From NCBI GenBank assembly GCA_934247935.1, contig CAKQKE010000005.1, positions 1-64,000 of the forward strand: a stretch of DNA of 64,000 nucleotides, in the 5' to 3' direction. Shown here piece after piece: positions 17,787-26,234 of this stretch. Below the pieces are notes generated by a model. That model did not search any database. It saw only the letters and a program-made list of their open reading frames with translations, and was not told where the DNA came from. Position numbers and translations under genes: made by a program. This stretch comes from an uncultured Clostridia bacterium (lineage in GTDB: Bacteria; Bacillota; Clostridia; Christensenellales; Borkfalkiaceae). The number at the start of each line of letters is the position of its first letter. Positions within the stretch are counted from its first letter, which is position 1.

Positions 17787-18497
17787 TTACTCCAGACATT
17801 CGGCAACGGTAACAACGTCCATGCCGATTTCTTCAAAATGGGACAATATTTTATCGAGCACCTTTGCCGTGTGCGTTTTTGGATGAATCAATATAATATC
17901 GCCGTTTTGTATATTTTTAGTCGCTTTATCGTAAATTGTTTGCTCGTCGCTGTATTTCCAGTCGATAGTGTCTTTCGTCCACATTACCGTGGTGTAGCCG
18001 AGTTTTTCGGCGACTTTAAGCGTATCCGCCCCGTACGAGCCCGAGGGCGGCGTAAAAGTCTTCATAGTCACGCCCGTAAGCGATAACACTATTCGGTGGT
18101 TGTTGTAAATTTCGGCGTAATTCGCCTTTTCGTTTAGTTTTTTATGGTCTTTATGGAAATAACCGTGATTGCCGAGTTCGTGTCCCTCTTCCGCAATGCG
18201 GACGAGCGTTTCCTGATTGTCGTCTGCCCAGCAACCGCCCACGAAAAACGTCGCTTTTTTATCGTGAGATTTAAGCGTATCGAGCATGTCGCAAACGACT
18301 TCGGTATTTTCGTACACGTTTATCATCAACGAAACTTGCCTTTTGTCTTTATTGCCGCCGTAGCGCACGCCTTTATCGGTTGCGCCGGTAGACGCAATTT
18401 CGCTTGCGGGATAAAAACAAACGAGAAGCGTTGCCGCAATAAGCATACAAAGCACCGCATTGGAATATTTCCTTATACTGAATCCGGATTTACTCAA
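17787..18497 (-). CDS. ylxY: polysaccharide deacetylase-like protein YlxY, degenerate active site
   Basis: NodB-fold protein (236 aa) with an N-terminal membrane anchor or signal (AVLCMLIAATLLVCFY). Start taken as TTG at 18497, which has GAGGTG 6 nt upstream. A GTG at 18506 overlaps that site. The metal histidines of motif 2 (NHGYFHKDH) and motif 5 (LIHPKT) remain. Motif 1, normally TFDDG with the catalytic Asp, reads MINVYENT, and motif 3 reads TPPSGSYG without the usual Arg. It is therefore probably inactive or altered, as suspected for YlxY proteins. Pairs with mlpA. Confidence 0.85.
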   Translation of the reverse strand: MSKSGFSIRKYSNAVLCMLIAATLLVCFYPASEIASTGATDKGVRYGGNKDKRQVSLMINVYENTEVVCDMLDTLKSHDKKATFFVGGCWADDNQETLVRIAEEGHELGNHGYFHKDHKKLNEKANYAEIYNNHRIVLSLTGVTMKTFTPPSGSYGADTLKVAEKLGYTTVMWTKDTIDWKYSDEQTIYDKATKNIQNGDIILIHPKTHTAKVLDKILSHFEEIGMDVVTVAECLE

Positions 18498-18586
18498 GAC
18501 TGTCACCTCACAGTAATTTTATGAGTCAATCTTAAGTAAAATTCCTTAAAATTCGGTTATTGAAGAAAAATAATAAATTTTGTGCT

Positions 18587-19522
18587 TTATTTTATACTGT
18601 TTGCTATTTCCATTATTTTTCTTAACCTGTGATTTAAACAACTTTTGCTTATGCCCAATTTTTGAGCGAGTTCTACCATGGTGTCTTCGGGATTGTCGTT
18701 CCGGGCCTCCACCACCTCTTTAAGTTGAGGAGGAAGCGAATCGATTCCCAAAGTGTCCTCTATCAGTTTTATCGCCTCGCGCTGTTTTATAAAGGCGTTG
18801 ATTTGCTTTGAAATATTGGACATTTCGCAATTAACCACTCGGTTTGCGTTGTTTTTCCTTTCACGTGTGTTTACAATTTCTATCACCTTTTTGGCGGAAT
18901 CTTCGGCGTTCATCATTTTTAAAACGTCTATAAGGTCGCCCACGCTGTTTATATAAACCACGTAACAGTCGTTTCTTTCTATAAGTCCGGGGGTAACGTC
19001 GCACTCGCCGAGCAGCGTCGCAAAGTCCTGCGCCGTGACGTATTTCGAAAAGACGAATTCGAGATGATAGCCCGTTGTAGAAAGGTCGTTTTCGCTCGGG
19101 ACGGTAACGCTGCCGCTGCCCAGAAACGCGCCCACGACGTACGCTTTTTTACAACAAGTGTTTTCAATCAGATATTTGTCTATATTAAGCGCAAGGCTGA
19201 TTGAATTTCCCTCTTGCACCACAATTCCGGCCTCGATTAAAAACCTGAGACTCGAATCGGATAAAAATTGCGCTTTTATTCTGCTTTTTTTGCCGTTACC
19301 TTTATTTATTACCGCCTTTTCGCCAAAAACTTTTTCGGCAAAGTCGACGATATAATTTATACATTCTTCGTTATCGTCCGAAACGCTGAAACCTATTTTA
19401 CCGCCCTCGACGATTAAAGTTCCCGAAGTGCGGACGTACGCCGAAAGAGCCGCAAGCACACAGCATGCGGAAAAAGAATTTTTATTCATAATTTCTTTTT
19501 TTACGCTTTCGGTAAAATTCAT
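18587..19522 (-). CDS. whiA: DNA-binding protein WhiA
   Basis: 311-aa WhiA with the two N-terminal LAGLIDADG-like domains (YVVGAFLGSGSVTVPS near 127-142) and a C-terminal helix-turn-helix (MVELAQKLGISKSCLNHRLRK near 281-301). WhiA proteins affect cell division and chromosome segregation in Bacillota and sporulation in actinobacteria. AAAGGA is 8 nt before the ATG. The rapZ and yvcK genes that usually precede whiA are missing, so the neighbours upstream are directly the PHP gene and murB. Confidence 0.95.
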   Translation of the reverse strand: MNFTESVKKEIMNKNSFSACCVLAALSAYVRTSGTLIVEGGKIGFSVSDDNEECINYIVDFAEKVFGEKAVINKGNGKKSRIKAQFLSDSSLRFLIEAGIVVQEGNSISLALNIDKYLIENTCCKKAYVVGAFLGSGSVTVPSENDLSTTGYHLEFVFSKYVTAQDFATLLGECDVTPGLIERNDCYVVYINSVGDLIDVLKMMNAEDSAKKVIEIVNTRERKNNANRVVNCEMSNISKQINAFIKQREAIKLIEDTLGIDSLPPQLKEVVEARNDNPEDTMVELAQKLGISKSCLNHRLRKIMEIANSIK

Positions 19523-19611
19523 CTTTTCGTTCCTTTAAATGCGATTTTTTATAAGTGAGCCTTTTTGTTTGTTTCGGTCCCGTCAGCCGTTTTTATCGGG
19601 CGTGGACGTTT

Positions 19612-20394
19612 TTACATCGATTCTTTAAACTTTTTAAATCTGAAATCCGGCTTTCTGCCGTTTATGTTGAAAATCCTGTCCATGGGGAAGTCCACCCTTG
19701 AAAACAAACTTTCGGCAAGCGCGGTATCGCCTATTCTGTCGATGCTGTGCGCGTCGGAATCTATCACGAAATTGACGCCGGTGTCGATTACTTTTTGCCA
19801 ATCTTCGTCGCTTAAATGCGTCTTTTTAGTGTTTATCTCAATATAAGTGCCGTAATCTCTCGCACACTTGGCAACCTCTACGGGGTCGCTGAACACAAGA
19901 TAATTTATGTGCGTAAGTATGTCTATAGGGTTGTTTTTTATGGCTTCAATATAGATTTTGGTCGTTCTTTTAATCAGTGCTTCGCTGGGCTTTGTTTTAA
20001 ACGTTGCGGTGAAAAAGTTACTGCCGAAAAACGTAAACCAATCTTTCAACTTGTCATACATTACAAATCTGTGGCAACCCGCCAGAATTGTATCTAAATT
20101 TTCGTAATCGCTTTGCTTTACGTCGATTTTTCCGCTCTCGCCCAAAATGTTGGACTCGATGCCGAGCAACACTTCGATTCCCGTTGCCTTTGCCGCCGCT
20201 TCGCAGTCCTTACGCATTTGCGGAACTTTTTTTCTTTTCATTCCGAAAGCGGGGTGTGAAAACCCGTGATCGGTAATGGCGATACCCTTCAGCCCTTTTT
20301 CTTTTGCCGAAACGGCGTTTTCCATTACGCTGCCCGTGCCGTGGCTGTAAGTCGTATGAGTGTGAAAATCATACGTCAGATTTATGCTGTCCAT
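19612..20394 (-). CDS. PHP-domain metal-dependent phosphoesterase (YcdX-like)
   Basis: 260-aa PHP-fold hydrolase. The multinuclear metal site is visible: YDFHTHTTYSHG (residues about 8-19), ITDHGFSHP near 39, LLGIESNI near 76, AGCHRF near 109 and DSDAHSID near 214. Such proteins hydrolyse phosphoesters, and YcdX types act as phosphatases. The exact substrate is unknown. It overlaps murB by 26 nt and has AGGAG upstream, so it belongs to the murB operon in the conserved murB-PHP-whiA order of clostridia. Confidence 0.85.
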   Translation of the reverse strand: MDSINLTYDFHTHTTYSHGTGSVMENAVSAKEKGLKGIAITDHGFSHPAFGMKRKKVPQMRKDCEAAAKATGIEVLLGIESNILGESGKIDVKQSDYENLDTILAGCHRFVMYDKLKDWFTFFGSNFFTATFKTKPSEALIKRTTKIYIEAIKNNPIDILTHINYLVFSDPVEVAKCARDYGTYIEINTKKTHLSDEDWQKVIDTGVNFVIDSDAHSIDRIGDTALAESLFSRVDFPMDRIFNINGRKPDFRFKKFKESM

Positions 20395-21268
20395 TAAATT
20401 CTCCTATGTATTTAACCTCTTCTTTAAGCAAAACTCCGCTTGTCTTGTACACCCTGTCTTTTATATAGCGTATAAGGTCGTATATGTTTTGCGAAGTGGC
20501 TTTTCCGTTGTTTATGATGAAATTCGCATGTTTTTGCGACACGCTCGCGTCACCTATAGTATACCCCTTTAATCCCGCTTCGTCAATAAGTTTGCCCGCA
20601 AAATATCCGTCGTTTAAAAAAACCGAGCCGCAACTTTTACCTTTGGGCTGCTTTACGGCGCGCAACGAGGAAAACTTGCGCAATTTTTCTTCTATTATAT
20701 CACATTCGGAAACTTTTAGCAAAAAACAAACGGAATAAACGGGCTTTTTATTTGAAAAAATACTTCTTCTGTAAGCAAATTCGCAGTTGGCTTTGTTGTA
20801 AACGCCGTCCAATCCTTCCACAAACGACACGTACTCGCCTATCGTTTTGTTGAAACAACCGCAGTTTCCGCTTACGCCGCCGCCAACGCTTGCGGGAATA
20901 TTTACGGCAAATTCAAGCCCGCCGAGAGAATTCATTTCCGCCTCGTCGATAACTTTGCGCAACGGCACGCCGCATTCCGCGGTGATGAGGTTGCCCCTGA
21001 CCGTTATTTTGTCGAGTTTTTTCGTATTTATGACTATTCCGTCAAACCCGTCGTCGCTCACTAAAACGTTAGAGCCGTTTCCCAGCACGAAAACAGGATA
21101 TTTTTCGGATAACTCATATGCCTTTTTAAATTGACGTTTGTCTTTGGGAAAAACCATTACGGCGCATTTTCCGCCCGTGCCGTAAGTGGAATATTTCGAT
21201 AATTTTGCGTCTTTTATATATTCGACGTCGCCTGAATAATTTATAATTTCTTCAACGTTTATTTCCAT
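20369..21268 (-). CDS. murB: UDP-N-acetylenolpyruvoylglucosamine reductase
   Basis: FAD enzyme that reduces enolpyruvyl-UDP-GlcNAc to UDP-MurNAc, the second step of peptidoglycan precursor synthesis. The 299 aa carry the FAD motif VLGNGSNVLVSDDGFDG (about 60-76), the catalytic Ser in GKSCGSVFLN (about 215-224) and a SQKHANFIINNG segment near 248. It is the compact Bacillota type. The start overlaps the preceding lipoprotein gene by 10 nt and the stop overlaps the PHP gene. Confidence 0.94.
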   Translation of the reverse strand: MEINVEEIINYSGDVEYIKDAKLSKYSTYGTGGKCAVMVFPKDKRQFKKAYELSEKYPVFVLGNGSNVLVSDDGFDGIVINTKKLDKITVRGNLITAECGVPLRKVIDEAEMNSLGGLEFAVNIPASVGGGVSGNCGCFNKTIGEYVSFVEGLDGVYNKANCEFAYRRSIFSNKKPVYSVCFLLKVSECDIIEEKLRKFSSLRAVKQPKGKSCGSVFLNDGYFAGKLIDEAGLKGYTIGDASVSQKHANFIINNGKATSQNIYDLIRYIKDRVYKTSGVLLKEEVKYIGEFNGQHKSDV

Positions 21269-22344
21269 TGCAAATAATCCCTTAATTTACTTGAATTTTT
21301 ATTATCGCCGCTTAATATGCCGACCGCCTCAGATTGTAGTTTTTCTATTTTTTCTCTATCCGTAAAAACGTACAAACCGCCGCTGATTTTACCGTTTTCA
21401 AGTACGTTTGCGGCGTCATCCCGACTGTATATGCTTTTATCGTTTACCGTGAGCATGCCTATCTGAGTCAACCGTTTCTGGCTGTCTTCGCTCAATAAAT
21501 ATTCGATAAATTTTTGGCTGTAAAAATTTTTATTTTCGTCGCTTGTATACACCGAAATGTATTGCACCAGATCGCTGAAAGAACATACTTTTTCGATTTT
21601 GAACGGCACCTGGCGGTTTTCGAGCCGCCATATATCCCTTTGAGTGCCTAAAAGTTTTGCGTTTTTGTTTTTTAGAAAATAAGAATATGCTTCCGTCGGC
21701 GATTTTATATCGTAATTTTTTACCGATGTTCCGCTTAACGCAAGCGCGATTTCGGGGCTGTTGTATTTGCCTTTCGATATGATAATCTCTTCGGTTTGTT
21801 TATCGGTTAAATTATCGGCTGTTTTTGCTTTTATATGATCGTCGCCGCCACCCGTTTTGAAATTTGTTTCGCCGCCTATATAATCGCCGTCCGTATAGCC
21901 GCCGCTTTCTTCGCTGCCGTGACTTAAAATCACGTAACCGCCCCTGCACCAACCGACCGCCGCTTTTTTACCGTTTACCGTGCAGGCATATTTGCTTTTT
22001 GCCCGAATTTCGCGCATGTTGCGATAATTATCGAAACCTATTCCATACGATATCATATCGGGATAAATACCTTTATTTATGTTTTCCTGCGCTTCTTCAA
22101 CGGTGTAACCTATCACGCAGACGAAAACACCTTCGTACCTTTTTTCAAAACGAACGCTCGCCTTTGATAAAAAATCTTGCCTTGAGCCTATGCCTCCCTC
22201 AAAGGTATCTATATGCCACAACGTGATTATCGTGTTTTTTATTTCCTTGTTGCCGTTTGATTCCGCTTTGGGTCGCAATTCAATTACCCCGACACAGCAA
22301 CCTATAAGCGCAAACCAACAAAATATCCTCTTAAAAACTTTCAT
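21259..22344 (-). CDS. solute-binding-like lipoprotein
   Basis: 361 aa from the ATG at 22344, beginning MKVFKRIFCWFALIGC. This is a short signal peptide ending in a lipobox (LIG before Cys), so the mature protein is probably membrane-anchored. The body resembles extracellular solute-binding proteins of ABC importers (YPDMISYGIG, then late WRLENRQVPF and FIEYLLSEDSQKR segments). No permease or ATPase is adjacent, and it sits upstream of and overlapping murB. Upstream in-frame starts exist (ATG 22374, GTG 22419), and none has a good ribosome binding site, so the N-terminus is uncertain. Confidence 0.65.
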   Translation of the reverse strand: MKVFKRIFCWFALIGCCVGVIELRPKAESNGNKEIKNTIITLWHIDTFEGGIGSRQDFLSKASVRFEKRYEGVFVCVIGYTVEEAQENINKGIYPDMISYGIGFDNYRNMREIRAKSKYACTVNGKKAAVGWCRGGYVILSHGSEESGGYTDGDYIGGETNFKTGGGDDHIKAKTADNLTDKQTEEIIISKGKYNSPEIALALSGTSVKNYDIKSPTEAYSYFLKNKNAKLLGTQRDIWRLENRQVPFKIEKVCSFSDLVQYISVYTSDENKNFYSQKFIEYLLSEDSQKRLTQIGMLTVNDKSIYSRDDAANVLENGKISGGLYVFTDREKIEKLQSEAVGILSGDNKNSSKLRDYLQWK

Positions 22345-22513
22345 ATGAAAAATATATGAAAAAAGAGCCGCCATAATGATAACGACTCTTATAATATTTG
22401 ATTTTTGCCGACAAATCACAAGATTTTAAGTTGCGAAATTTTAAAACGGCGGTATATATATTTCGTTTTTTTTAGTTGCGGTTTCAAAATTTACGTTTTT
22501 CGGCGGCTGAGTT

Positions 22514-24343
22514 TTATTCTTCGTCAGAATAGTTGCCGTTGAAATACTTTTTAATGTTTTCGGCGAGCACTTTGCCCACACCCTCGACGCTTGTAAGTTC
22601 TTCTATGCTTGCTTGCTGAATTGCCGAAATATTGGAAAATCTTTTCATTATCGCCTGTTGTTTGTCTTTGCCGATGCCCTCTATTTCGCAAAGCATTGAA
22701 GATAAACTGCGTTTCCCACTTAAATTGCGGTGGTACGTTATGGCGAAACGGTGAGCCTCGTCTCTTATGCGTTGCAGCATTTTCAACACGTAATCTCTTT
22801 GATTCAGCACGACGGGGTCTTTACTACCCGTTGTGTATATTTCTTCTTCTTTTTTGGCGAGAGAAATCAGGTCGAAATTATAGCCGTATTCGTCCACTAT
22901 TTCCTTTACCGACGACAACTGACCTTTACCGCCGTCGATTATCATTAAATCGGGCATGGGGAATTTATCTTCTTCGTCAGTCCCGATTTTTTCAAGACGG
23001 CGTTTTATCACTTCTTTAAGGCACGCGAAATCGTCGTTGCCTTCTACCGTTTTTATTTTAAACCGCCTGTAATAAGTTTTGTCCGCAATTCCGTCGGTAA
23101 ACACGACCATAGAACCGACTTTATCCGTTCCGCTGATGTGCGAAATATCGTAACATTCCATTCTGCGAGGATATCTCGACAAAGACAAAACTTCTTTTAG
23201 TTTTTCGCACGCGGTAACCGTCATATCCTCTCTGTGCTTGATTTTGCCTATCTCTTTTTCAAGGAAGTCTCTCGCGTTTTTCTCCGCCATGTCGCAAAGT
23301 TTTTTCTTTACGCCTTGTTTGGGGCAAATAATGTTGACCGATTTTGAAAAGGTGGTTGACAATACTTTTTCGATTTCGTTTGCGTCGTCAAGCGGAATAT
23401 TTACGCAAATTTCGTCGGGCAAATCGCAACCCTCGGCGTAATACTGCATTATAAAGGTGCTTATAGCCTCTTGCGGGGCTGAAATCGCGCCTTCCAAAGC
23501 AAAACTCTTTCCTCCCTGCATTCTTCCTTTTCTCGTGAGAAGCAAACTGATTGCGCCGTATATGCCGTCCTGAACGTAAGATATTACGTCTATATTGCTG
23601 AAATTGTTGAGCGCGGTAATCTTTTTTTGCTTGATTTTGTTGACCATAAACAGTTTGTCGCGGTAAGAAAGCGCGATTTCAAACTTTTCTTTTTCGGCAA
23701 AGTAAGTCATTTTTTGCTTTAACACGGTTTCTGCCGAGTCGTCGTTGCCGTTTAAAAAATCAAGTGCCTTGCGGACGTTTTCCATGTAGTCTTCTCTTTT
23801 GATTCGTCCGCTGCAAGGTGCGCTGCATTTACCCAAGTGGTAATTTAAACATTCTTTTACGTATTTTTGCACCGAAATTTTTTTACTGCACGGTCTTATG
23901 CCGTAAGCCATGTTGATTATGTCGAGCATGTCTTTTACACTTATGCCGTTCATGTAAGGGCCGAAATATTTTGCGCCGTCCTTTTTGATTATTCGGGTAA
24001 TCTGAAAGGCGGGGAAATCGTCCTTTAAGTTGATTTTTAAGTACGGATAAGTTTTGTCGTCTTTAAGTAAAATGTTGTATCTCGGCTTGTGTTTTTTGAT
24101 TAAATTGTTTTCAAGCGACAGCGCGTCTGCCTCGCTTTCGGTGATTATATAATAAAAGTCCGCAATATTGGATACCATTGCGGCTACTTTTTCGGGTTTT
24201 TGCGAATTATGAAAGTACTGTGATACTCTGTTTTTTAAATTTTTCGCCTTGCCCACGTAAATGATGGTTCCGTCCGCATTCAGCATGACGTAAACGCCGG
24301 GGTTGGTGGGTAAAAGCGAGATTTTTTCCTGTAAAACGCTCAT
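22514..24343 (-). CDS. uvrC: UvrABC system protein C
   Basis: Nucleotide-excision-repair endonuclease that makes both incisions. 609 aa with GIY-YIG nuclease (GVYVMLNADGTIIYVGKAK, about 15-33), UVR domain near 200-235, RNase H-like domain (CYDISHISG near 390; IIDGGKGQ near 470) and a terminal helix-hairpin-helix pair (IEGIGKDKQQAIM, VEGVGKVLAENI). The ATG at 24343 gives the family N-terminus MSVLQEKISLLPTNPGVY. It lacks a ribosome binding site and lies exactly at the expected transcription start of the promoter at 24350-24378, so the mRNA appears leaderless. Confidence 0.95.
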   Translation of the reverse strand: MSVLQEKISLLPTNPGVYVMLNADGTIIYVGKAKNLKNRVSQYFHNSQKPEKVAAMVSNIADFYYIITESEADALSLENNLIKKHKPRYNILLKDDKTYPYLKINLKDDFPAFQITRIIKKDGAKYFGPYMNGISVKDMLDIINMAYGIRPCSKKISVQKYVKECLNYHLGKCSAPCSGRIKREDYMENVRKALDFLNGNDDSAETVLKQKMTYFAEKEKFEIALSYRDKLFMVNKIKQKKITALNNFSNIDVISYVQDGIYGAISLLLTRKGRMQGGKSFALEGAISAPQEAISTFIMQYYAEGCDLPDEICVNIPLDDANEIEKVLSTTFSKSVNIICPKQGVKKKLCDMAEKNARDFLEKEIGKIKHREDMTVTACEKLKEVLSLSRYPRRMECYDISHISGTDKVGSMVVFTDGIADKTYYRRFKIKTVEGNDDFACLKEVIKRRLEKIGTDEEDKFPMPDLMIIDGGKGQLSSVKEIVDEYGYNFDLISLAKKEEEIYTTGSKDPVVLNQRDYVLKMLQRIRDEAHRFAITYHRNLSGKRSLSSMLCEIEGIGKDKQQAIMKRFSNISAIQQASIEELTSVEGVGKVLAENIKKYFNGNYSDEE

Positions 24344-24349
24344 ATTCGT

Positions 24350-24378
24350 ATTATATACCATTTTTACCGTTTTAGCAA
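24350..24378 (-). promoter_or_regulatory. promoter of uvrC (leaderless arrangement)
   Basis: Minus strand TTGCTA (24373-24378), 17-nt spacer, TATAAT (24350-24355), then ACGAAT and the uvrC ATG. With the usual 6-nt discriminator, +1 is the A of ATG. Confidence 0.75.
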
Positions 24379-24442
24379 CGGTTTGCAAAATTTACTTACT
24401 TTCTTTAATGTCTTTCCGATGTATTGTATTTCAGTTGTTTAT

Positions 24443-25843
24443 TTATTGCTCGGCGGCTTGATTCGGCACGCTTTGATCTGCGGTTTCTTGATTAGTTGCG
24501 GTAAAAGGTTGATTTTTACCGTAAGGATTGCGGAAAAACGAAACCGAAAGAATAAAACCTAAAAGACCGACCGTTGTGTCGGTAACGGGATAAGTGAGCC
24601 AGAAATAACTTAAACCGAATCTCGAAAAAGCATATGCGAGCGGCACGAACAAAAATACCGTACGCACCACCGTGAGCATAGAACTTAAAAAACTTTTGCC
24701 CACCGCCTGAAACAACACGGGATAAGTGAGCGAAAACGCAAGCGGCACAAAACTTATACCTATTATGCGGAACGCCGTTATGCCGTATTTTATTACTTGT
24801 TTGTCCGATGAAAATACCCTGAGCATAGGTCCCGGGATAATCTCGAAACACAGCGTACCGACAATCATCAACGCTGCGCAAAAGGCTATCGCGGTATACA
24901 ACGTGCTTTTGCATCTGTCAATTTTTTTAGCGGCGTAATTAAAGCCTATTACGGGCACTACGCACGTTTGCATTGCCCCGATGGGGATAAAAAAGAATGT
25001 TTGCCATTTATAATATAGTCCGAGAACCGTAACCGCTGCGTCGGAAAAAGTCGCAAGAATCACGTTTAAACCGAATATATAAAGCGTGTAAGCCGCTTGC
25101 ATAAGCATATTAGGCACGCCTAAATGGAACACTGTACCGACGTAAGAGGGATATTTCTTGACTTCGGGCGAACGGTAAAATCCGCCTTTCATCACGACGA
25201 GCGCAGCCGCAATTTGCCCGACCACCGTCGCGATTGCCGCTCCTATTATTCCCATTTCGGGCAAACCCAACTTGCCGAAAATTAAAATCGGGTCTAAAAT
25301 TATGTTTATCGCCGCGCCGATAATTTGCGCAATCATCGGTGTTTTCATGTCGCCGCGCGCTTGAAGCACTTTCGTCCACGAACTTTCTAAAAACAACCCG
25401 AAACCGAATACGCAAACTATTCTGCCGTATGCGATAGAATCTTTGATTACCGCGTCGGTCGAGGTTTGCATGCGGGCGTAAAGCGGCATTAAAAAATAAG
25501 CCGCTACCGCAAAAATCGCCCATAAAATAAGCGCGAGCGGCATTGCCATGCCTGCAAATTCGTCCGCCTTTTTCTCGTCGCCAAGCCCCGATTTAAGCGA
25601 CATGGCTGTATTTATACCCACACCCGTACCGACAGCCAAAGCGATTGTAAGCAGTTGCAGCGGATATACTACCGACAATGCGGTAAGTCCCGTGTCGGAA
25701 TATTTACCGATAAACAAACTGTCTACTATGTTGTAAAGTGCCTGAATAAGTTGGGCAAGCATTACGGGAGGTGCTAATTTAAATAGTATTTTGCTTATTT
25801 TTTCGTTGCCGAAATAATTGTTTTCCTGCTTGAGTTTTTCCAT
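24443..25843 (-). CDS. MATE family efflux transporter
   Basis: 466-aa multidrug and toxin extrusion transporter, about twelve membrane helices, driven by Na+ or H+. The N-terminus has the family's PPVMLAQLIQALYNIVDSLFIGKY pattern (residues about 25-48), and the second half repeats the fold (GVPNMLMQAAYTLYIFGLN). Upstream is a strong promoter (25899-25927). The ribosome binding site is weak (AAAGACC). Substrate not predictable. No regulator is directly adjacent. The last residues after about 445 are hydrophilic and variable. Confidence 0.92.
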   Translation of the reverse strand: MEKLKQENNYFGNEKISKILFKLAPPVMLAQLIQALYNIVDSLFIGKYSDTGLTALSVVYPLQLLTIALAVGTGVGINTAMSLKSGLGDEKKADEFAGMAMPLALILWAIFAVAAYFLMPLYARMQTSTDAVIKDSIAYGRIVCVFGFGLFLESSWTKVLQARGDMKTPMIAQIIGAAINIILDPILIFGKLGLPEMGIIGAAIATVVGQIAAALVVMKGGFYRSPEVKKYPSYVGTVFHLGVPNMLMQAAYTLYIFGLNVILATFSDAAVTVLGLYYKWQTFFFIPIGAMQTCVVPVIGFNYAAKKIDRCKSTLYTAIAFCAALMIVGTLCFEIIPGPMLRVFSSDKQVIKYGITAFRIIGISFVPLAFSLTYPVLFQAVGKSFLSSMLTVVRTVFLFVPLAYAFSRFGLSYFWLTYPVTDTTVGLLGFILSVSFFRNPYGKNQPFTATNQETADQSVPNQAAEQ

Positions 25844-25898
25844 TGGTCTTTGTCTGAATTTTTATGTTTTTATATGTTAAGTCTTTATTTTTGTCCTC

Positions 25899-25927
25899 AT
25901 TATAACATCAGGTATTTTTAAAGTCAA
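25899..25927 (-). promoter_or_regulatory. promoter of the MATE transporter gene
   Basis: Minus strand TTGACT (25922-25927), 17-nt spacer, TATAAT (25899-25904), about 55 nt before the ATG. Confidence 0.75.
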
Positions 25928-26105
25928 ACGAGTAAAACGGGTTGGGAAAATATATTTGCTTAAGTATTTTTCGGCAGTTGTTTCGGGATAATTTGGGTCG
26001 TTTTGGATTGTTGCGGAGGTTTTAACGTTCTCTTCTCATTTGTTGAGAATTATTTAAAACGTATTACGGACGATTTGTCAATAAAATTCGGTTGTTTGAC
26101 GTAAA

Positions 26106-26120
26106 GGTAAAGACTTTACC
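26106..26120. promoter_or_regulatory. palindromic candidate operator
   Basis: GGTAAAG-A-CTTTACC, a perfect inverted repeat centred 29 nt upstream of the -35 of the flavodoxin-fusion promoter. The downstream stretch also holds two TTTAAACG copies around the -35. Confidence 0.4.
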
Positions 26121-26141
26121 GATAAAATTTAAACGTTTGAC

Positions 26142-26171
26142 TTGACAATTTAAGTTTAAACGACATATAAT
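26142..26171 (+). promoter_or_regulatory. promoter of the membrane-flavodoxin fusion
   Basis: TTGACA (26142-26147), 18-nt spacer, TATAAT (26166-26171) on the plus strand, about 63 nt before the ATG. Confidence 0.8.
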
Positions 26172-26234
26172 ACAATTCGCTTTTATTTTTTAATCTATTC
26201 AGCCGAGAATTTTCTCTTGGCAAAAGGGGCTTTT

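Larger units (their letters stand above)
25844..26234. other. divergent promoter region, MATE / flavodoxin fusion
   Basis: 391 nt holding the MATE promoter (25899-25927, minus), a perfect 15-bp palindrome (26106-26120), the fusion-gene promoter (26142-26171, plus) and a TTCTCA/TGAGAA inverted repeat near 26034-26051. No coding sequence seen. Confidence 0.6.
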
